A stretch of DNA of 64,000 nt, from NCBI RefSeq assembly GCF_023023025.1, contig NZ_CP095481.1, forward strand, positions 9,313,001 through 9,377,000, in the 5' to 3' direction. The position numbers were made by a program, and so were the translations under genes. This document shows, one piece after another, positions 26,773 to 35,229 of the stretch; positions within the stretch are counted from its first letter, which is position 1; each line of letters starts with the position of its first letter. The notes under the pieces are model-generated. The model searched no databases. It saw nothing but the letters and a program-made list of their open reading frames with translations, and was not told the origin of the DNA. Origin of the DNA: Amycolatopsis sp. WQ 127309 (lineage in GTDB: Bacteria; Actinomycetota; Actinomycetes; Mycobacteriales; Pseudonocardiaceae).

Positions 26773-26781
26773 GGGTGGCGG

Positions 26782-26815
26782 CGGCCTGCTCGTCGGCGAG
26801 GCGACGAGCAGGCCG
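26782..26815 (+). terminator. Stem-loop after the HNH gene
   Basis: The perfect 13-bp arms CGGCCTGCTCGTC / GACGAGCAGGCCG around an eight-base loop start 10 bp after the HNH stop and are followed by TTAAG. It separates the HNH gene from the kinase gene. Confidence 0.8.
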
Positions 26816-26892
26816 TTAAGCTCGAACCGATCGGTCCCCGGATCCGTGTCACCGGGGAAGGCCTGGGCGAGCACCGGTACCGGAGGATCGTC

Positions 26893-28251
26893 GTGACCGA
26901 GGCAGGACAGCTGATCGCCGAGCGCTACCGGCTGGTCGACCGGATCGGCCAGGGAGCGATGGGCGTCGTCTGGCGTGCCCGCGACGAGCGGCTCGACCGG
27001 GTCGTCGCGGTGAAGCAGCTGGGCTACGACCCGTCCGGCGGCGGGCAGGGCGGCCCGCGGGCCCTGCGCGAGGCGCGGCTCACCGCACGGCTGCGGCACC
27101 CGCACGCCATCACCGTGCACGACGTCGTCGAGCACGCCGGCGACCCGTACCTGGTCATGGAGTACCTGCCGTCGCAGAGCCTGGCCGAAGTCCTGCTGGA
27201 GCGGGAAACCCTGCCGGCCGACCAGGTCGCGCGCGTCGGCGAGCAGGTCGCGTCGGCGCTCGCCGCCGCGCACGCCGAAGGCATCGTGCACCGCGACGTC
27301 ACGCCCGGCAACGTCCTGATGGCGCCCGACGGCGTCACGAAGATCGCCGACTTCGGCATCTCCCGCGCGACCGGCGAAGGGACCGTGACCGGCGGCGGGT
27401 TCATCGCCGGCACACCCGCCTACCTGGCACCCGAAGTCGCCGGGGGCGCCGAAGCCGGGTTCCCGGCGGACGTCTTCTCCCTCGGCGCGACGCTCTACCG
27501 CGCGCTGGAGGGCTCGCCGCCGTTCGGCAACGAGGACAACACCATCGTCCTGTTGCGGCGGATCGCCCAGGACGACGTCATCCCGCCGAAGCACAGCGGC
27601 CCGCTGGCCGAGGTGCTCAGCCGGCTCCTGCAGCGAGATCCCGCGCAGCGGCCGGCCATGACCGAGGTGCAGGAGCTGTTCGAGGCGGTCACCGGTGGCC
27701 GCCCGCTGCCGCCGCCGCGGGTGGTCCCCCAGGTCGGGACGCGCCTGCTGCAGGTCCGCCGGCCCCGCCGGAAGCTCGTCCTCGCCGGCGCGGCCGGTGC
27801 GGTGCTGCTGGCCCTGGGCGTGCTCATCGGCACGGCGCTGGTGCCCGACAGCAGCGCGACGGTGGCCGCGCCCGCACCCGTGCCGTTCGCCACCACTCCC
27901 CCGCCGTCGACGCCCGCCACCAGCTCCCCGGCCCCCGCGGATCTGGGCTGCGCGGCCGACTACCGGGTGACGAACTCGTGGCCCGGCGGCTACCAGGTCG
28001 AGGTGACCGTGCACAACGACCGCGCCGTCAAGCTGCTCGGCTGGCGCGTCTACTGGACCCTGCCCGACGGCCACCACATCACCGGTCTGTGGAACGGCAC
28101 CTTCACCGTCGACGGCTCGACGGTCACGGTCGACAACGCGGACTGGAACGCGAAGCTCGACGCGAACGGCTCGACGTCGTTCGGCCTGACCGCGTTGACG
28201 GGTCAGGGCAACGGCACCGCGCGCCCGGCCCTGACCTGCAAGACGCTCTGA
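26893..28251 (+). CDS. Membrane Ser/Thr protein kinase with extracellular CBM2-like cellulose-binding module
   Basis: A 452-residue protein. The kinase domain (1-265) has the Gly loop GQGAMGVVWRARD, VAVKQ (Lys41), catalytic HRDVTPGNVL (near residue 132) and DFGIS, so it should be active. One transmembrane helix spans about 293-315 (KLVLAGAAGAVLLALGVLIGTALV). After a Pro/Thr/Ser linker, residues 350-452 form a family-2 carbohydrate-binding module (CAADYRVTNSWPGGYQVEVTVHN ... GWRVYWTLPDG ... VDNADWNAKLDANGSTSFG) with the typical aromatic residues and a terminal Cys pair. It may sense extracellular polysaccharide. GTG start after GGAGG. Confidence 0.93.
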   Translation: MTEAGQLIAERYRLVDRIGQGAMGVVWRARDERLDRVVAVKQLGYDPSGGGQGGPRALREARLTARLRHPHAITVHDVVEHAGDPYLVMEYLPSQSLAEVLLERETLPADQVARVGEQVASALAAAHAEGIVHRDVTPGNVLMAPDGVTKIADFGISRATGEGTVTGGGFIAGTPAYLAPEVAGGAEAGFPADVFSLGATLYRALEGSPPFGNEDNTIVLLRRIAQDDVIPPKHSGPLAEVLSRLLQRDPAQRPAMTEVQELFEAVTGGRPLPPPRVVPQVGTRLLQVRRPRRKLVLAGAAGAVLLALGVLIGTALVPDSSATVAAPAPVPFATTPPPSTPATSSPAPADLGCAADYRVTNSWPGGYQVEVTVHNDRAVKLLGWRVYWTLPDGHHITGLWNGTFTVDGSTVTVDNADWNAKLDANGSTSFGLTALTGQGNGTARPALTCKTL

Positions 28252-28303
28252 GCACCCGGAAGCACCTGTCCCACAGGCAGCGCGCTCTGCCATAGTCGGA
28301 CGC

Positions 28304-28633
28304 GTGCATCTGAGGGCCAGGCGCAGGTCGATCCGTTTCGACGGGCACACCGTCACGCTCAGCGTCGCGACGAAAAGCTGGTTCATCATCCCCGGCGACA
28401 CCAAGAACAGGTTCCCGGTCGAGAAGATCAGCAAGATCCAGCACACGCCGCCGACGGCCTGGAAACCGGGCAAGATCGTCTTCGTGGTCCCGGATTCGGC
28501 GGCGGACGTCGTCGCGAACGTGCCCCTGTTCGCCGACAAGCTGGCCGGGAACACGTTCCTCTACCCGTACGGGATGCGCGCGAAGGTCGCGAAGTTCCTG
28601 GAGGCCGTGGAGAAGGCGCGGCCTCAGCGGTAG
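28304..28633 (+). CDS. Small hypothetical protein, PH/DUF4429-like fold suspected
   Basis: A 109-residue basic protein. The pattern RSIRFDGHTVTLSVATK ... FPVEKISKIQHTPPTAWKPGKIVFVV looks like the beta-rich core seen in DUF4429/short-PH-like proteins. It is not a firm match. Start GTG 28304. It follows the kinase gene by 52 bp and overlaps the 3' end of the converging lysR gene by 10 bp. Confidence 0.65.
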   Translation: MHLRARRRSIRFDGHTVTLSVATKSWFIIPGDTKNRFPVEKISKIQHTPPTAWKPGKIVFVVPDSAADVVANVPLFADKLAGNTFLYPYGMRAKVAKFLEAVEKARPQR

Positions 28634-29543
28634 CGGTCCGCCCAGTCGCGGGCCGACCGCTCCAGCTCGTCGAGCACGACCCGGATGTCCGGGCGCCGCG
28701 CGGTGCCCGTCCGGGTCAGCGCGAACACCTTGCGCGTCAACGGTTCTTCGAGCGGGTGGAGGCTGACCCCCGGCGGCCCGGCCGGCAACGCCATGGCGGG
28801 CACCAACGCCACGCCCGCGCCGGACGCGGCCAGCGCGACGAGGACCGCGAAGTCGCTCGCCTCCGCCGCCACCGGCGGCACGAACCCCGCCGCGCCGCAC
28901 GCCCGGTGGATCATCTCGCGGCACGAGAGGTCGGCGGCGGGGACGAGCCACGGGTGGCCGGCGAACCGCTCCAGCCGCACGGGTTCGCCGGGCGTCAGGC
29001 CGGCGGCGCGAGCCGGGTCGAGCGCCACCAGCACCGGGTCCTCCAGCAGCCGCCGGTCTCGCAGCGCGGCGGGATGCTGCGCGGGAGCAGCGAATAGCTG
29101 TGCACCAGCGCGATGTCGACGTCCTGGCGGCGCAACGACTCCAGCGCGTCGTCCGGCTCCTCCTGGACCAGGCGCAGCGAGACCGTGCCGGCCTCCCTGA
29201 GCCCGGCCCACGCCGCCGGCAGCAGCTGCCGCGCCGCCGAGGCGAACGCGGCCAGCCGGACCGTGCCGGTGCCGCCGTTCTCGGACACCGCCGCCATCGC
29301 CGACTCCGCGGCGGCGAGGTCGTCGAGGATCACCTCGGCGTGCGAGACCAGCAGCCGCCCGGCCGAGGTGAAGGCCAGGGTGCGGCCCTGCTTCTCGAGC
29401 AGCGGCGTGCCCGCTTCGCGTTCGAGGGCGGCCAGGTGCTGCGAGACGGCCGGGCCGGTCAGGTGCAGCGCCGCGGCGGTCGCGGCCACGGTCCGGTGCT
29501 GGGCGAGACCGTGCAGGATGCGCAGGCGGCGCAGCTCCAACAT
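28624..29543 (-). pseudogene. LysR-family regulator with a single frameshift
   Basis: The N-terminal frame from ATG 29543 encodes a LysR helix-turn-helix (LELRRLRILHGLAQHRTVAATAAALHLTGPAVSQHLAALE) and the first substrate-binding lobe up to VDIALVHSYSLLPRSIP. The continuation, ALRDRRLLEDPVLVALDPARAAGL through ERSARDWADRYR, lies in another frame. The switch is near 29070 and equals loss of one base; restoring it gives a full-length regulator of about 306 residues. The gene is divergent from an EamA exporter, the usual target. It may be a real recent mutation or a sequencing error in a C/G-rich stretch. Confidence 0.85.
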
Positions 29544-29567
29544 GAAGTCAGACTTTCTCTTCAGCGA

Positions 29568-29589
29568 AGAAACCGTAACTGGTACTTCT
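29568..29589. promoter_or_regulatory. Possible LysR binding dyad
   Basis: The imperfect palindrome AGAAaCC-N6-GGtaCTTCT is centred in the 72-bp lysR/eamA spacer. This spacer is AT-richer than its surroundings. Position and symmetry suit a LysR activation site. The match is imperfect. Confidence 0.4.
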
Positions 29590-29615
29590 GCATCTTCCGG
29601 CCGACGATAGCCGTC

Positions 29616-30515
29616 GTGAAGCGCACTCTCAAGGCACCCCTCGCCCTGGCCGTCACCGTCGTGCTGTGGGCGTCGGCGTTCCCGGCGATCAAGGTGGGGC
29701 TCGGCGGCTACGGCGTCGCCGGGCTGTCGTTCGCCCGGCTCGCGGTGGCGTCGGCCGGGTTGCTGCTGATCGCGCCGGTGCTGGGCGTGCGGCGGCCGCG
29801 CGCGGCCGACCTGCCGCTGATCGCGGGGTGCGGGCTGGCCGGGATGAGCGCGTACCAGCTGCTGCTCAACTGGGGTGAGGTGCGCGTGCCGGCGGGCACG
29901 GCGAGCCTGCTCGTCTCGGTGGCGCCGGTGTTCAGCGTGCTGCTCGCGACGGCGTTCCTGGGCGAGCGCCTGACGACGACGAAGGTGCTGGGCAGCGCGG
30001 TCGCGTTCGGCGGCAGCGCGCTCATCGCGCTCGGCGGCGGCCTGGGCTACTCGGGGGCCGCGTGGGTCGTGCTGGCCGCCGCCGCGGTCCAGGCCGTCTA
30101 CCACTTCGGCAGCAAGCCTCTGCTGAAGCGCTACACCGGGCTCGAGGTCGCCTGCTACGCGATGTGGGCCGGGACGCTGTTCCTGCTACCGCTCGCGCCC
30201 GCGGCCCTTCGCGGCGTCGAGACGGCGCCGCTGAGCGCGACGCTGTCCGTGGTGTTCCTGGGCGTGCTGCCCTCGGCGGCCGGGTTCGTCGCCTGGGGGT
30301 ACGCGGTGGCCCGCCACACGATCGCCGTCGCGACCGGCGCGCTCTACCTCGTCCCGGCCGTCGCGCTGGCGGTGGCGTTCGTGTGGCTGGGCGAGACGCC
30401 GACCTGGGTGGACGTCGCCGGCGGCGCGCTCAGCATCGCCGGCGTGGTCCTGATTTCCCTCCGGCGGACGGCCGGGACCGTCAGAGCAAGCCCGCTTCGA
30501 CGAGTTTCTCCTTGA
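29616..30515 (+). CDS. EamA/DMT-family exporter
   Basis: A 299-residue integral membrane protein with about ten hydrophobic segments in two EamA repeats (first at residues 5-135, second at about 145-285). Signature parts are LWASAFPAIKVGLGGY and the second-repeat GYAVARHTIAVATGALYLVPAVALAVAFVWLGE. The family exports amino acids or other metabolites. GTG 29616 begins the first helix. It diverges from the frameshifted LysR gene and overlaps the converging aldolase gene by 35 bp. Confidence 0.9.
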   Translation: MKRTLKAPLALAVTVVLWASAFPAIKVGLGGYGVAGLSFARLAVASAGLLLIAPVLGVRRPRAADLPLIAGCGLAGMSAYQLLLNWGEVRVPAGTASLLVSVAPVFSVLLATAFLGERLTTTKVLGSAVAFGGSALIALGGGLGYSGAAWVVLAAAAVQAVYHFGSKPLLKRYTGLEVACYAMWAGTLFLLPLAPAALRGVETAPLSATLSVVFLGVLPSAAGFVAWGYAVARHTIAVATGALYLVPAVALAVAFVWLGETPTWVDVAGGALSIAGVVLISLRRTAGTVRASPLRRVSP

Positions 30516-31404
30516 TGCGCAGCAGTTCCTCGTCGTCCAGGGGCAGCTGCGGCGGCGCCATGACGGCGTTGTCGATGAAACCGCGCATCTTCATCGCGGC
30601 CTTGAACGCGCCGAGGCCGGCCGAGCCGCGGCCCATCCGGCTCGGCGGGGCCACGGACGTGATGGAGAACAGCTTCAGCAGACGCTCCTGTTCGCGGCGG
30701 GCCGCGGCGAGGTTGCCGGCCTTGAAGTGGTCGTGGATGAGGACGTACCCGACCGGGTCGACGTTGCCGAGGCCCGGGACGGCGCCGTCCGCGCCCATCG
30801 CGAGAGCTGCGTCGACGACGAGTTCGGAGCCGGTGAACACGGCGAAGGCGTCGAGGCCGCGTTCGCGTTTGCCCAGCAGCACCGCGCGGAAGGCCGCTTC
30901 GTCGCCGCTGGAGTCCTTCAGGCCGGCGAGGACGCCGTCGGCGGCGAGGTCCAGCACCATGCCGCCGTCCAGCTTCGTGTGGACCGCCACCGGGATGTCG
31001 TAGGCGACGATCGGCAGCGACGTGCGTTCGTGCAGCAGCCGGAAGTGCCGGTCGATCTCGGCGGGGTGCGTGCGCGTGTAGTACGGCGCGGTGACGACGA
31101 CGGCGTCGGCCCCGGCGGCCTCGGCGGCCCGGATGTGCTCGGCGACCCGCAACGTCGTCATGTCGATACAGCCGGCCAGCACGGGGACGCGCCCGGCGAC
31201 CTGCTCGACCGTCGTCTCGACGACGACCCGGCGCTGGGCGTCGGGGAGGAAGGCGACCTCGCTGGACGAGCCGAGGACGAAGATGCCGTGCACGCCGGCG
31301 TCGAGCTGGAACTCGACGTGGCGCCGCAGCGAGTCGGTGTCCACGCCGAAGTCGTCGGTCAACGGCGTGCACAGCGGGGGGACGATTCCGGCGAACTTCG
31401 GCAT
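30481..31404 (-). CDS. DHDPS (DapA) family aldolase/lyase
   Basis: A 307-residue TIM-barrel lyase. The Schiff-base Lys lies in GVLAGLKDSSGD and the catalytic Tyr in LPIVAYDIP. The pyruvate-carboxylate loop reads GSSSEV rather than GTTGE, which argues against true dihydrodipicolinate synthase. It more likely acts in sugar-acid, sialate-like or hydroxyproline catabolism. It is the last gene of the FadR-controlled ABC transporter operon (stop-start overlap TGATG with the ATPase), so its substrate probably derives from the imported compound. Confidence 0.88.
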   Translation of the reverse strand: MPKFAGIVPPLCTPLTDDFGVDTDSLRRHVEFQLDAGVHGIFVLGSSSEVAFLPDAQRRVVVETTVEQVAGRVPVLAGCIDMTTLRVAEHIRAAEAAGADAVVVTAPYYTRTHPAEIDRHFRLLHERTSLPIVAYDIPVAVHTKLDGGMVLDLAADGVLAGLKDSSGDEAAFRAVLLGKRERGLDAFAVFTGSELVVDAALAMGADGAVPGLGNVDPVGYVLIHDHFKAGNLAAARREQERLLKLFSITSVAPPSRMGRGSAGLGAFKAAMKMRGFIDNAVMAPPQLPLDDEELLRIKEKLVEAGLL

Positions 31405-32357
31405 CAGGCGCTCACTCCGGCAGGGGTCTCGGGATGGATGCAGCGGTAGGTGTGGCCACCGTCGGCCGCGGCGAGCGGCGGCAGCTCGGCCGCGCACTCG
31501 CCGGTGGCCTTCGGGCAGCGGGTGCGGAACGGGCAGCCGCTCGGCGGGTGCGTCGCCGACGGCACCGGGCCGGTGAGCACGATCGGCTCGACCTGGTGCA
31601 GCAGGCTGGGCGTCGCCGAGAACAGGGCCCGCGTGTAGGGGTGCCGAGCGGCTTGCGGGAGGTCCGCAGCCGGGGCTTCTTCGACGATCCGGCCGAGGTA
31701 CATCGTGACGATCCGGTCGCTCATCTTCTTGACCGTCTGGATGTCGTGGGAGACGAACACCATCGCCGGCCCGAGCTGTTCACGCAGGTCGAGCAGCAGG
31801 TTGAGGATCTGCGCCCGCACCGAGACGTCGAGGGCGGACGTCGGCTCGTCGGCGACCAGCAAAGCCGGTCCCAACGCCAGGGCACGGGCGATGGCGACGC
31901 GCTGGCGCTGCCCACCGGAGAGCTGGCCGGGCACCGCGTCGGCGACGCTGTCGGGCAGCCCGACCAGCGTCATCAGCTCGCGGACGCGGTCGTCGCGCTC
32001 GTCCGGCGTGCCCACGCGGTGGACGTCGAGGGGGTCGCGGATGATCTTGGCGACGGCCAGCCGGCGGTTGAGCGCGGTCGACGGGTCCTGGAAGACCATG
32101 CCGACCTCGCGGCCGAAGCCGCGGTCCAGGGGCTTGCCGCGGAACCGCACGGTGCCCGCGGTGGGGCGCTGCAGGCCGACGATCACCTTCGCCAGCGTCG
32201 ACTTGCCGCAGCCGGACTCGCCGACGACGCCGACGGTCTCGCCCGGGTTCACGACGAGGTGGGCGTCAGTCAGCGCGTAGACGCTGTCGTGGCCGAACAG
32301 GTTCGCACCGCGGATCTGGTGGACGACGTGGACGCCGTCGAGTTCGAGCAGGTTCAC
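31404..32357 (-). CDS. Oligopeptide-type ABC transporter ATPase (DppF/OppF-like)
   Basis: A 317-residue ATPase. Walker A is GESGCGKSTLAKVIVG, the Q-loop VFQDP, the signature LSGGQRQRVAIARAL and Walker B LLVADEPTSALD. The C-terminal Cys-rich oligopeptide-transporter domain is present (GCPFRTRCPKATGEC). GTG 32357 overlaps the stop of the upstream permease-ATPase gene (GTGA). It works as the second ATP-binding subunit of the five-part importer encoded here. Confidence 0.93.
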   Translation of the reverse strand: MNLLELDGVHVVHQIRGANLFGHDSVYALTDAHLVVNPGETVGVVGESGCGKSTLAKVIVGLQRPTAGTVRFRGKPLDRGFGREVGMVFQDPSTALNRRLAVAKIIRDPLDVHRVGTPDERDDRVRELMTLVGLPDSVADAVPGQLSGGQRQRVAIARALALGPALLVADEPTSALDVSVRAQILNLLLDLREQLGPAMVFVSHDIQTVKKMSDRIVTMYLGRIVEEAPAADLPQAARHPYTRALFSATPSLLHQVEPIVLTGPVPSATHPPSGCPFRTRCPKATGECAAELPPLAAADGGHTYRCIHPETPAGVSA

Positions 32358-34258
32358 GCCGTCGCCTCCTTCTCGCGGGCGAGGTCGACCGCCGGGAAGT
32401 GGCAGGCGACCAGGTGGTCGACCGGCTCGCCGAAGCGGACCGGCGGCTCGTCGTGGCACTTGTCGCGGGCCGCCGGGCAGCGGCCGGCGAACCGGCAGCC
32501 GGCCGGGAACTCGGCCGGGGCCGGGACGACGCCCTTGATCTGGGTCAGCCGGGCCTCGTTCTCCTCCAGCGACAGCACCGCGCTGAGCAGGCCGCGCGTG
32601 TAGTGGTGCCGCGGCGATCCGATGACCTGCGCGGTACCGCCCAGCTCGGCGACCTGGCCGCCGTACATGACGACGACGCGGTCGGCGATCTCGGAGACCA
32701 GCGCGAGGTCGTGCGACACCAGGATGAGCGCGAAGCCGAGTTCTTCCTGCAGCCGCAGCAGCAGCGCCATGATCTGGGCCTGCACGGTGACGTCGAGTGC
32801 GGTGGTCGGCTCGTCGGCGACGATCAGCTTCGGGTCGCGGGAGAGCGCCATCGCGATCAGCACGCGCTGCCGTTGCCCGCCGGACAGCTCGTGCGGGTAC
32901 GCGCGCAGCGTCCGCCCCGGGTCGAGGTTGACCAGGTCGAGCAGCTCGGCCGGGGTGCGGGTGCCGCCGCGGCGGGTGAACTGCTTGAGCTGGGCGCGGA
33001 TCGTCATCGCCGGGTTGAGCGAGCTGAGCGCGTCCTGGTAGATCATCGCGATGTCGTGGCCGAGGTGCCGGCGGCGCTCGCCGGGGCGCAGCGCGAGCAG
33101 GTCGCGCTGGGCGAACCGGATCTGGCCGCTCACCGTGGCCGTCGGCGGCTGGAGGCCGAGGATCGACAGCGACGTCAGCGACTTGCCGCAGCCGGACTCG
33201 CCGATCAGGCCGAGCACCTCGCCCGCGCGGACGCTGAACGAGACGCCGTCGACGACGTTCACGCCGTCGTGGCGGCCGGGGAACGCGATCGCCAGCCGGT
33301 CCACCTCGAGGACTGTCTCGCGGTGGTCCAGCGAGCGGGCGGTGCGGGCGAGCCGCTCCCCCGCTTCCCGCAGCCCGGCGATCGGCAGGACCGGCGCGGT
33401 GTCGGCGTCCTCGCGGGCGGCGACGGCTTTCGCGACCGCACCGGCCCGGGCCGCGCGGGCCGACGGCGCGGCCCACGCGTCCGAGACGCGCTCGGACAGG
33501 ACGTTCAGCGCCAGCACCGTGACCAGGATCAGCAGGCCGGGGAACAACGTCGCCCACCAGCCGCCGGTCAGCACCAGGTCCTTGCCGTCGGCCAGCACCG
33601 AGCCCCACGACGGGTCCGGCGGCTGGATGCCGGCGCCGATGAACGACAGCGACGCCTCGAAGACGATCGCGTCGGCCACCGTCACCGTGCCGAACACCAG
33701 GACCGGCGCCGCGCAGTTGACCGCGACGTGCCGGGTCAGCACGTAGAACCGGCGCGCCCCGATGACGCTTTCGGCCGCGACGTAGTCCTCGCCGTACTGC
33801 GCGAGCACGTTCGCCCGGACGACCCGCGCCACCGGGGGCGTGTTGAGGAACCCGATGGCCAGGATCAGCACCAGGATCCCGTGGCCGAACACGGCCACCA
33901 GGACCGCGGCCAAGGCGATGCCGGGGAACGCCATGATGATGTCGAGCACGCGCATCACCACGGCGTCCACCCGGGCGCCCGACGTCGCGGCGAACGCCCC
34001 GATCGTCGCGCCGGACACGAGTGCGAGCGCCACAGCCCCCAGGCCGATGGCGAGCGACCAGCGTGTCCCCGCGACCAGCCGGGAGAAGATGTCCCGGCCC
34101 GACTGGTCGGTCCCGAACCAGTGCGCGGCGCTCGGGCCGCCGGTGTCGGTGCTCAGCGCGTCCGGGTTGTGCGTCGCGACGAGCGTGCCGACGACCGCGA
34201 CGAGCACCAGGATGCCGAGCACCGCGAGTGCGGGCCAACCCCCGCGCAGCCGCTTCAC
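32354..34258 (-). CDS. Fused DppC-type permease and DppD-type ATPase
   Basis: A 634-residue fusion. Residues 1-290 are an inner-membrane permease with an N-terminal helix, HWFGTDQSGRDIFSRL and the EAA-like loop VRANVLAQYGEDYVAAESVIGARR. After a linker, residues 330-634 form an ATPase: Walker A GESGCGKSLTS, signature LSGGQRQRVLIAMAL, LIVADEPTTALD and the Cys-rich tail GCRFAGRCPAARDKC. Such fusions are frequent in actinobacteria. GTG 34258 overlaps the upstream permease stop (GTGA). Confidence 0.93.
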   Translation of the reverse strand: MKRLRGGWPALAVLGILVLVAVVGTLVATHNPDALSTDTGGPSAAHWFGTDQSGRDIFSRLVAGTRWSLAIGLGAVALALVSGATIGAFAATSGARVDAVVMRVLDIIMAFPGIALAAVLVAVFGHGILVLILAIGFLNTPPVARVVRANVLAQYGEDYVAAESVIGARRFYVLTRHVAVNCAAPVLVFGTVTVADAIVFEASLSFIGAGIQPPDPSWGSVLADGKDLVLTGGWWATLFPGLLILVTVLALNVLSERVSDAWAAPSARAARAGAVAKAVAAREDADTAPVLPIAGLREAGERLARTARSLDHRETVLEVDRLAIAFPGRHDGVNVVDGVSFSVRAGEVLGLIGESGCGKSLTSLSILGLQPPTATVSGQIRFAQRDLLALRPGERRRHLGHDIAMIYQDALSSLNPAMTIRAQLKQFTRRGGTRTPAELLDLVNLDPGRTLRAYPHELSGGQRQRVLIAMALSRDPKLIVADEPTTALDVTVQAQIMALLLRLQEELGFALILVSHDLALVSEIADRVVVMYGGQVAELGGTAQVIGSPRHHYTRGLLSAVLSLEENEARLTQIKGVVPAPAEFPAGCRFAGRCPAARDKCHDEPPVRFGEPVDHLVACHFPAVDLAREKEATA

Positions 34259-35214
34259 GAGTGGCTCCGCAGCCGCGGGTTCGCCATCAGGTAGAGGACG
34301 TCGACGATCAGGTTGACCAGCACGAATCCGATCGCGATGGTGATCACGAAGCCCTGCACCTTGGCGGTGTCGCCGTCCTTGACGGCCTGGATCATGTTCT
34401 GCCCCATTCCCGGCAGCGCGAACATCGTCTCGATGACGACCGCGCCGCCCAGCAGGTAGCCGACCCGCAGGCCGAGCACGGTCAGCGGCGTGACCAGCGC
34501 GTTGCGCAGCACGTTGCGGCCGACCACGACGACCGGCGGCAGCCCGCCGCCGCGGGCGGTGCGGACGTAGTCCTTGTCCAGCTCCTCGACCATCGACGTC
34601 CGGATCACCCGGGTGAGCTGCGCCGCGACCGGCAGCGCGAGGGACACCGCGGGCAGCGTCAGCGAGTTCAGCCAGCCGCCGAGCGAGTCGGCCGGGCTGA
34701 CGTACCCGCTGGTCGGAAAGAGGCCGCGGTCGACGGCCAGCCACTGCACCAGCAGCAGCGCCACCCAGAACGCCGGGGCCGCGACGCCGGCCAGCGTGAC
34801 CACCCGGATCACCTTGTCCGGCCAGCGGTCGCGGTACAGCGCCGACGTCACGCCGAGCACGAGCGAGACGACCAGCGCGATGACCAGGCCGAGCAGGGTG
34901 AGCTGCACGGTCAGCGGCAACGCGGTGGCGATCGTCTCGCCGACCGGCTGCTTGGTGATGACGCTGGTGCCGAAGTCACCCTGGATCAGGTGCCAGACGA
35001 AGTGCGCGTACTGCAGCGGCAGCGGGTCGAGCAGGCCGTTGTCCAGCCGGAACCGCTGCAGCTGCTCGGCGGTGGCGTTCGCGCCGTCGAACGCGGCGAG
35101 CGCCGGGTCGGTCGGCGCGAACCGCATCACGACGAAGACGAACAGGATCACGCCCAGCAGCAGCGGGATCAGGGCGAGGACGCGGCTCAGCAGCATCCGC
35201 ACGACGACGACCAC
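34255..35214 (-). CDS. DppB-type ABC transporter permease
   Basis: A 319-residue permease with about six membrane segments. It carries the family N-terminus LLSRVLALIPLLLGVILFVFVVMRFAPTDPA and the loop MVEELDKDYVRTARGGGLPPVVVVGRNVLRNALVTPLTVLG, which contacts the ATPases. It forms the channel together with the fused permease. The GTG at 35214 is eight bases after GAGGAG; ATG 35196 is an alternative. It lies 15 bp after the binding-protein gene. Confidence 0.92.
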   Translation of the reverse strand: MVVVVRMLLSRVLALIPLLLGVILFVFVVMRFAPTDPALAAFDGANATAEQLQRFRLDNGLLDPLPLQYAHFVWHLIQGDFGTSVITKQPVGETIATALPLTVQLTLLGLVIALVVSLVLGVTSALYRDRWPDKVIRVVTLAGVAAPAFWVALLLVQWLAVDRGLFPTSGYVSPADSLGGWLNSLTLPAVSLALPVAAQLTRVIRTSMVEELDKDYVRTARGGGLPPVVVVGRNVLRNALVTPLTVLGLRVGYLLGGAVVIETMFALPGMGQNMIQAVKDGDTAKVQGFVITIAIGFVLVNLIVDVLYLMANPRLRSHS

Positions 35215-35229
35215 GGGGGCTCTCCTCGC

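Noticed and set aside
31404..34238. 944-codon minus-strand frame as a giant ABC ATPase
   Set aside because: The first two thirds are a shadow of the fused permease-ATPase gene. The real ATPase starts at GTG 32357 with a GTGA overlap.
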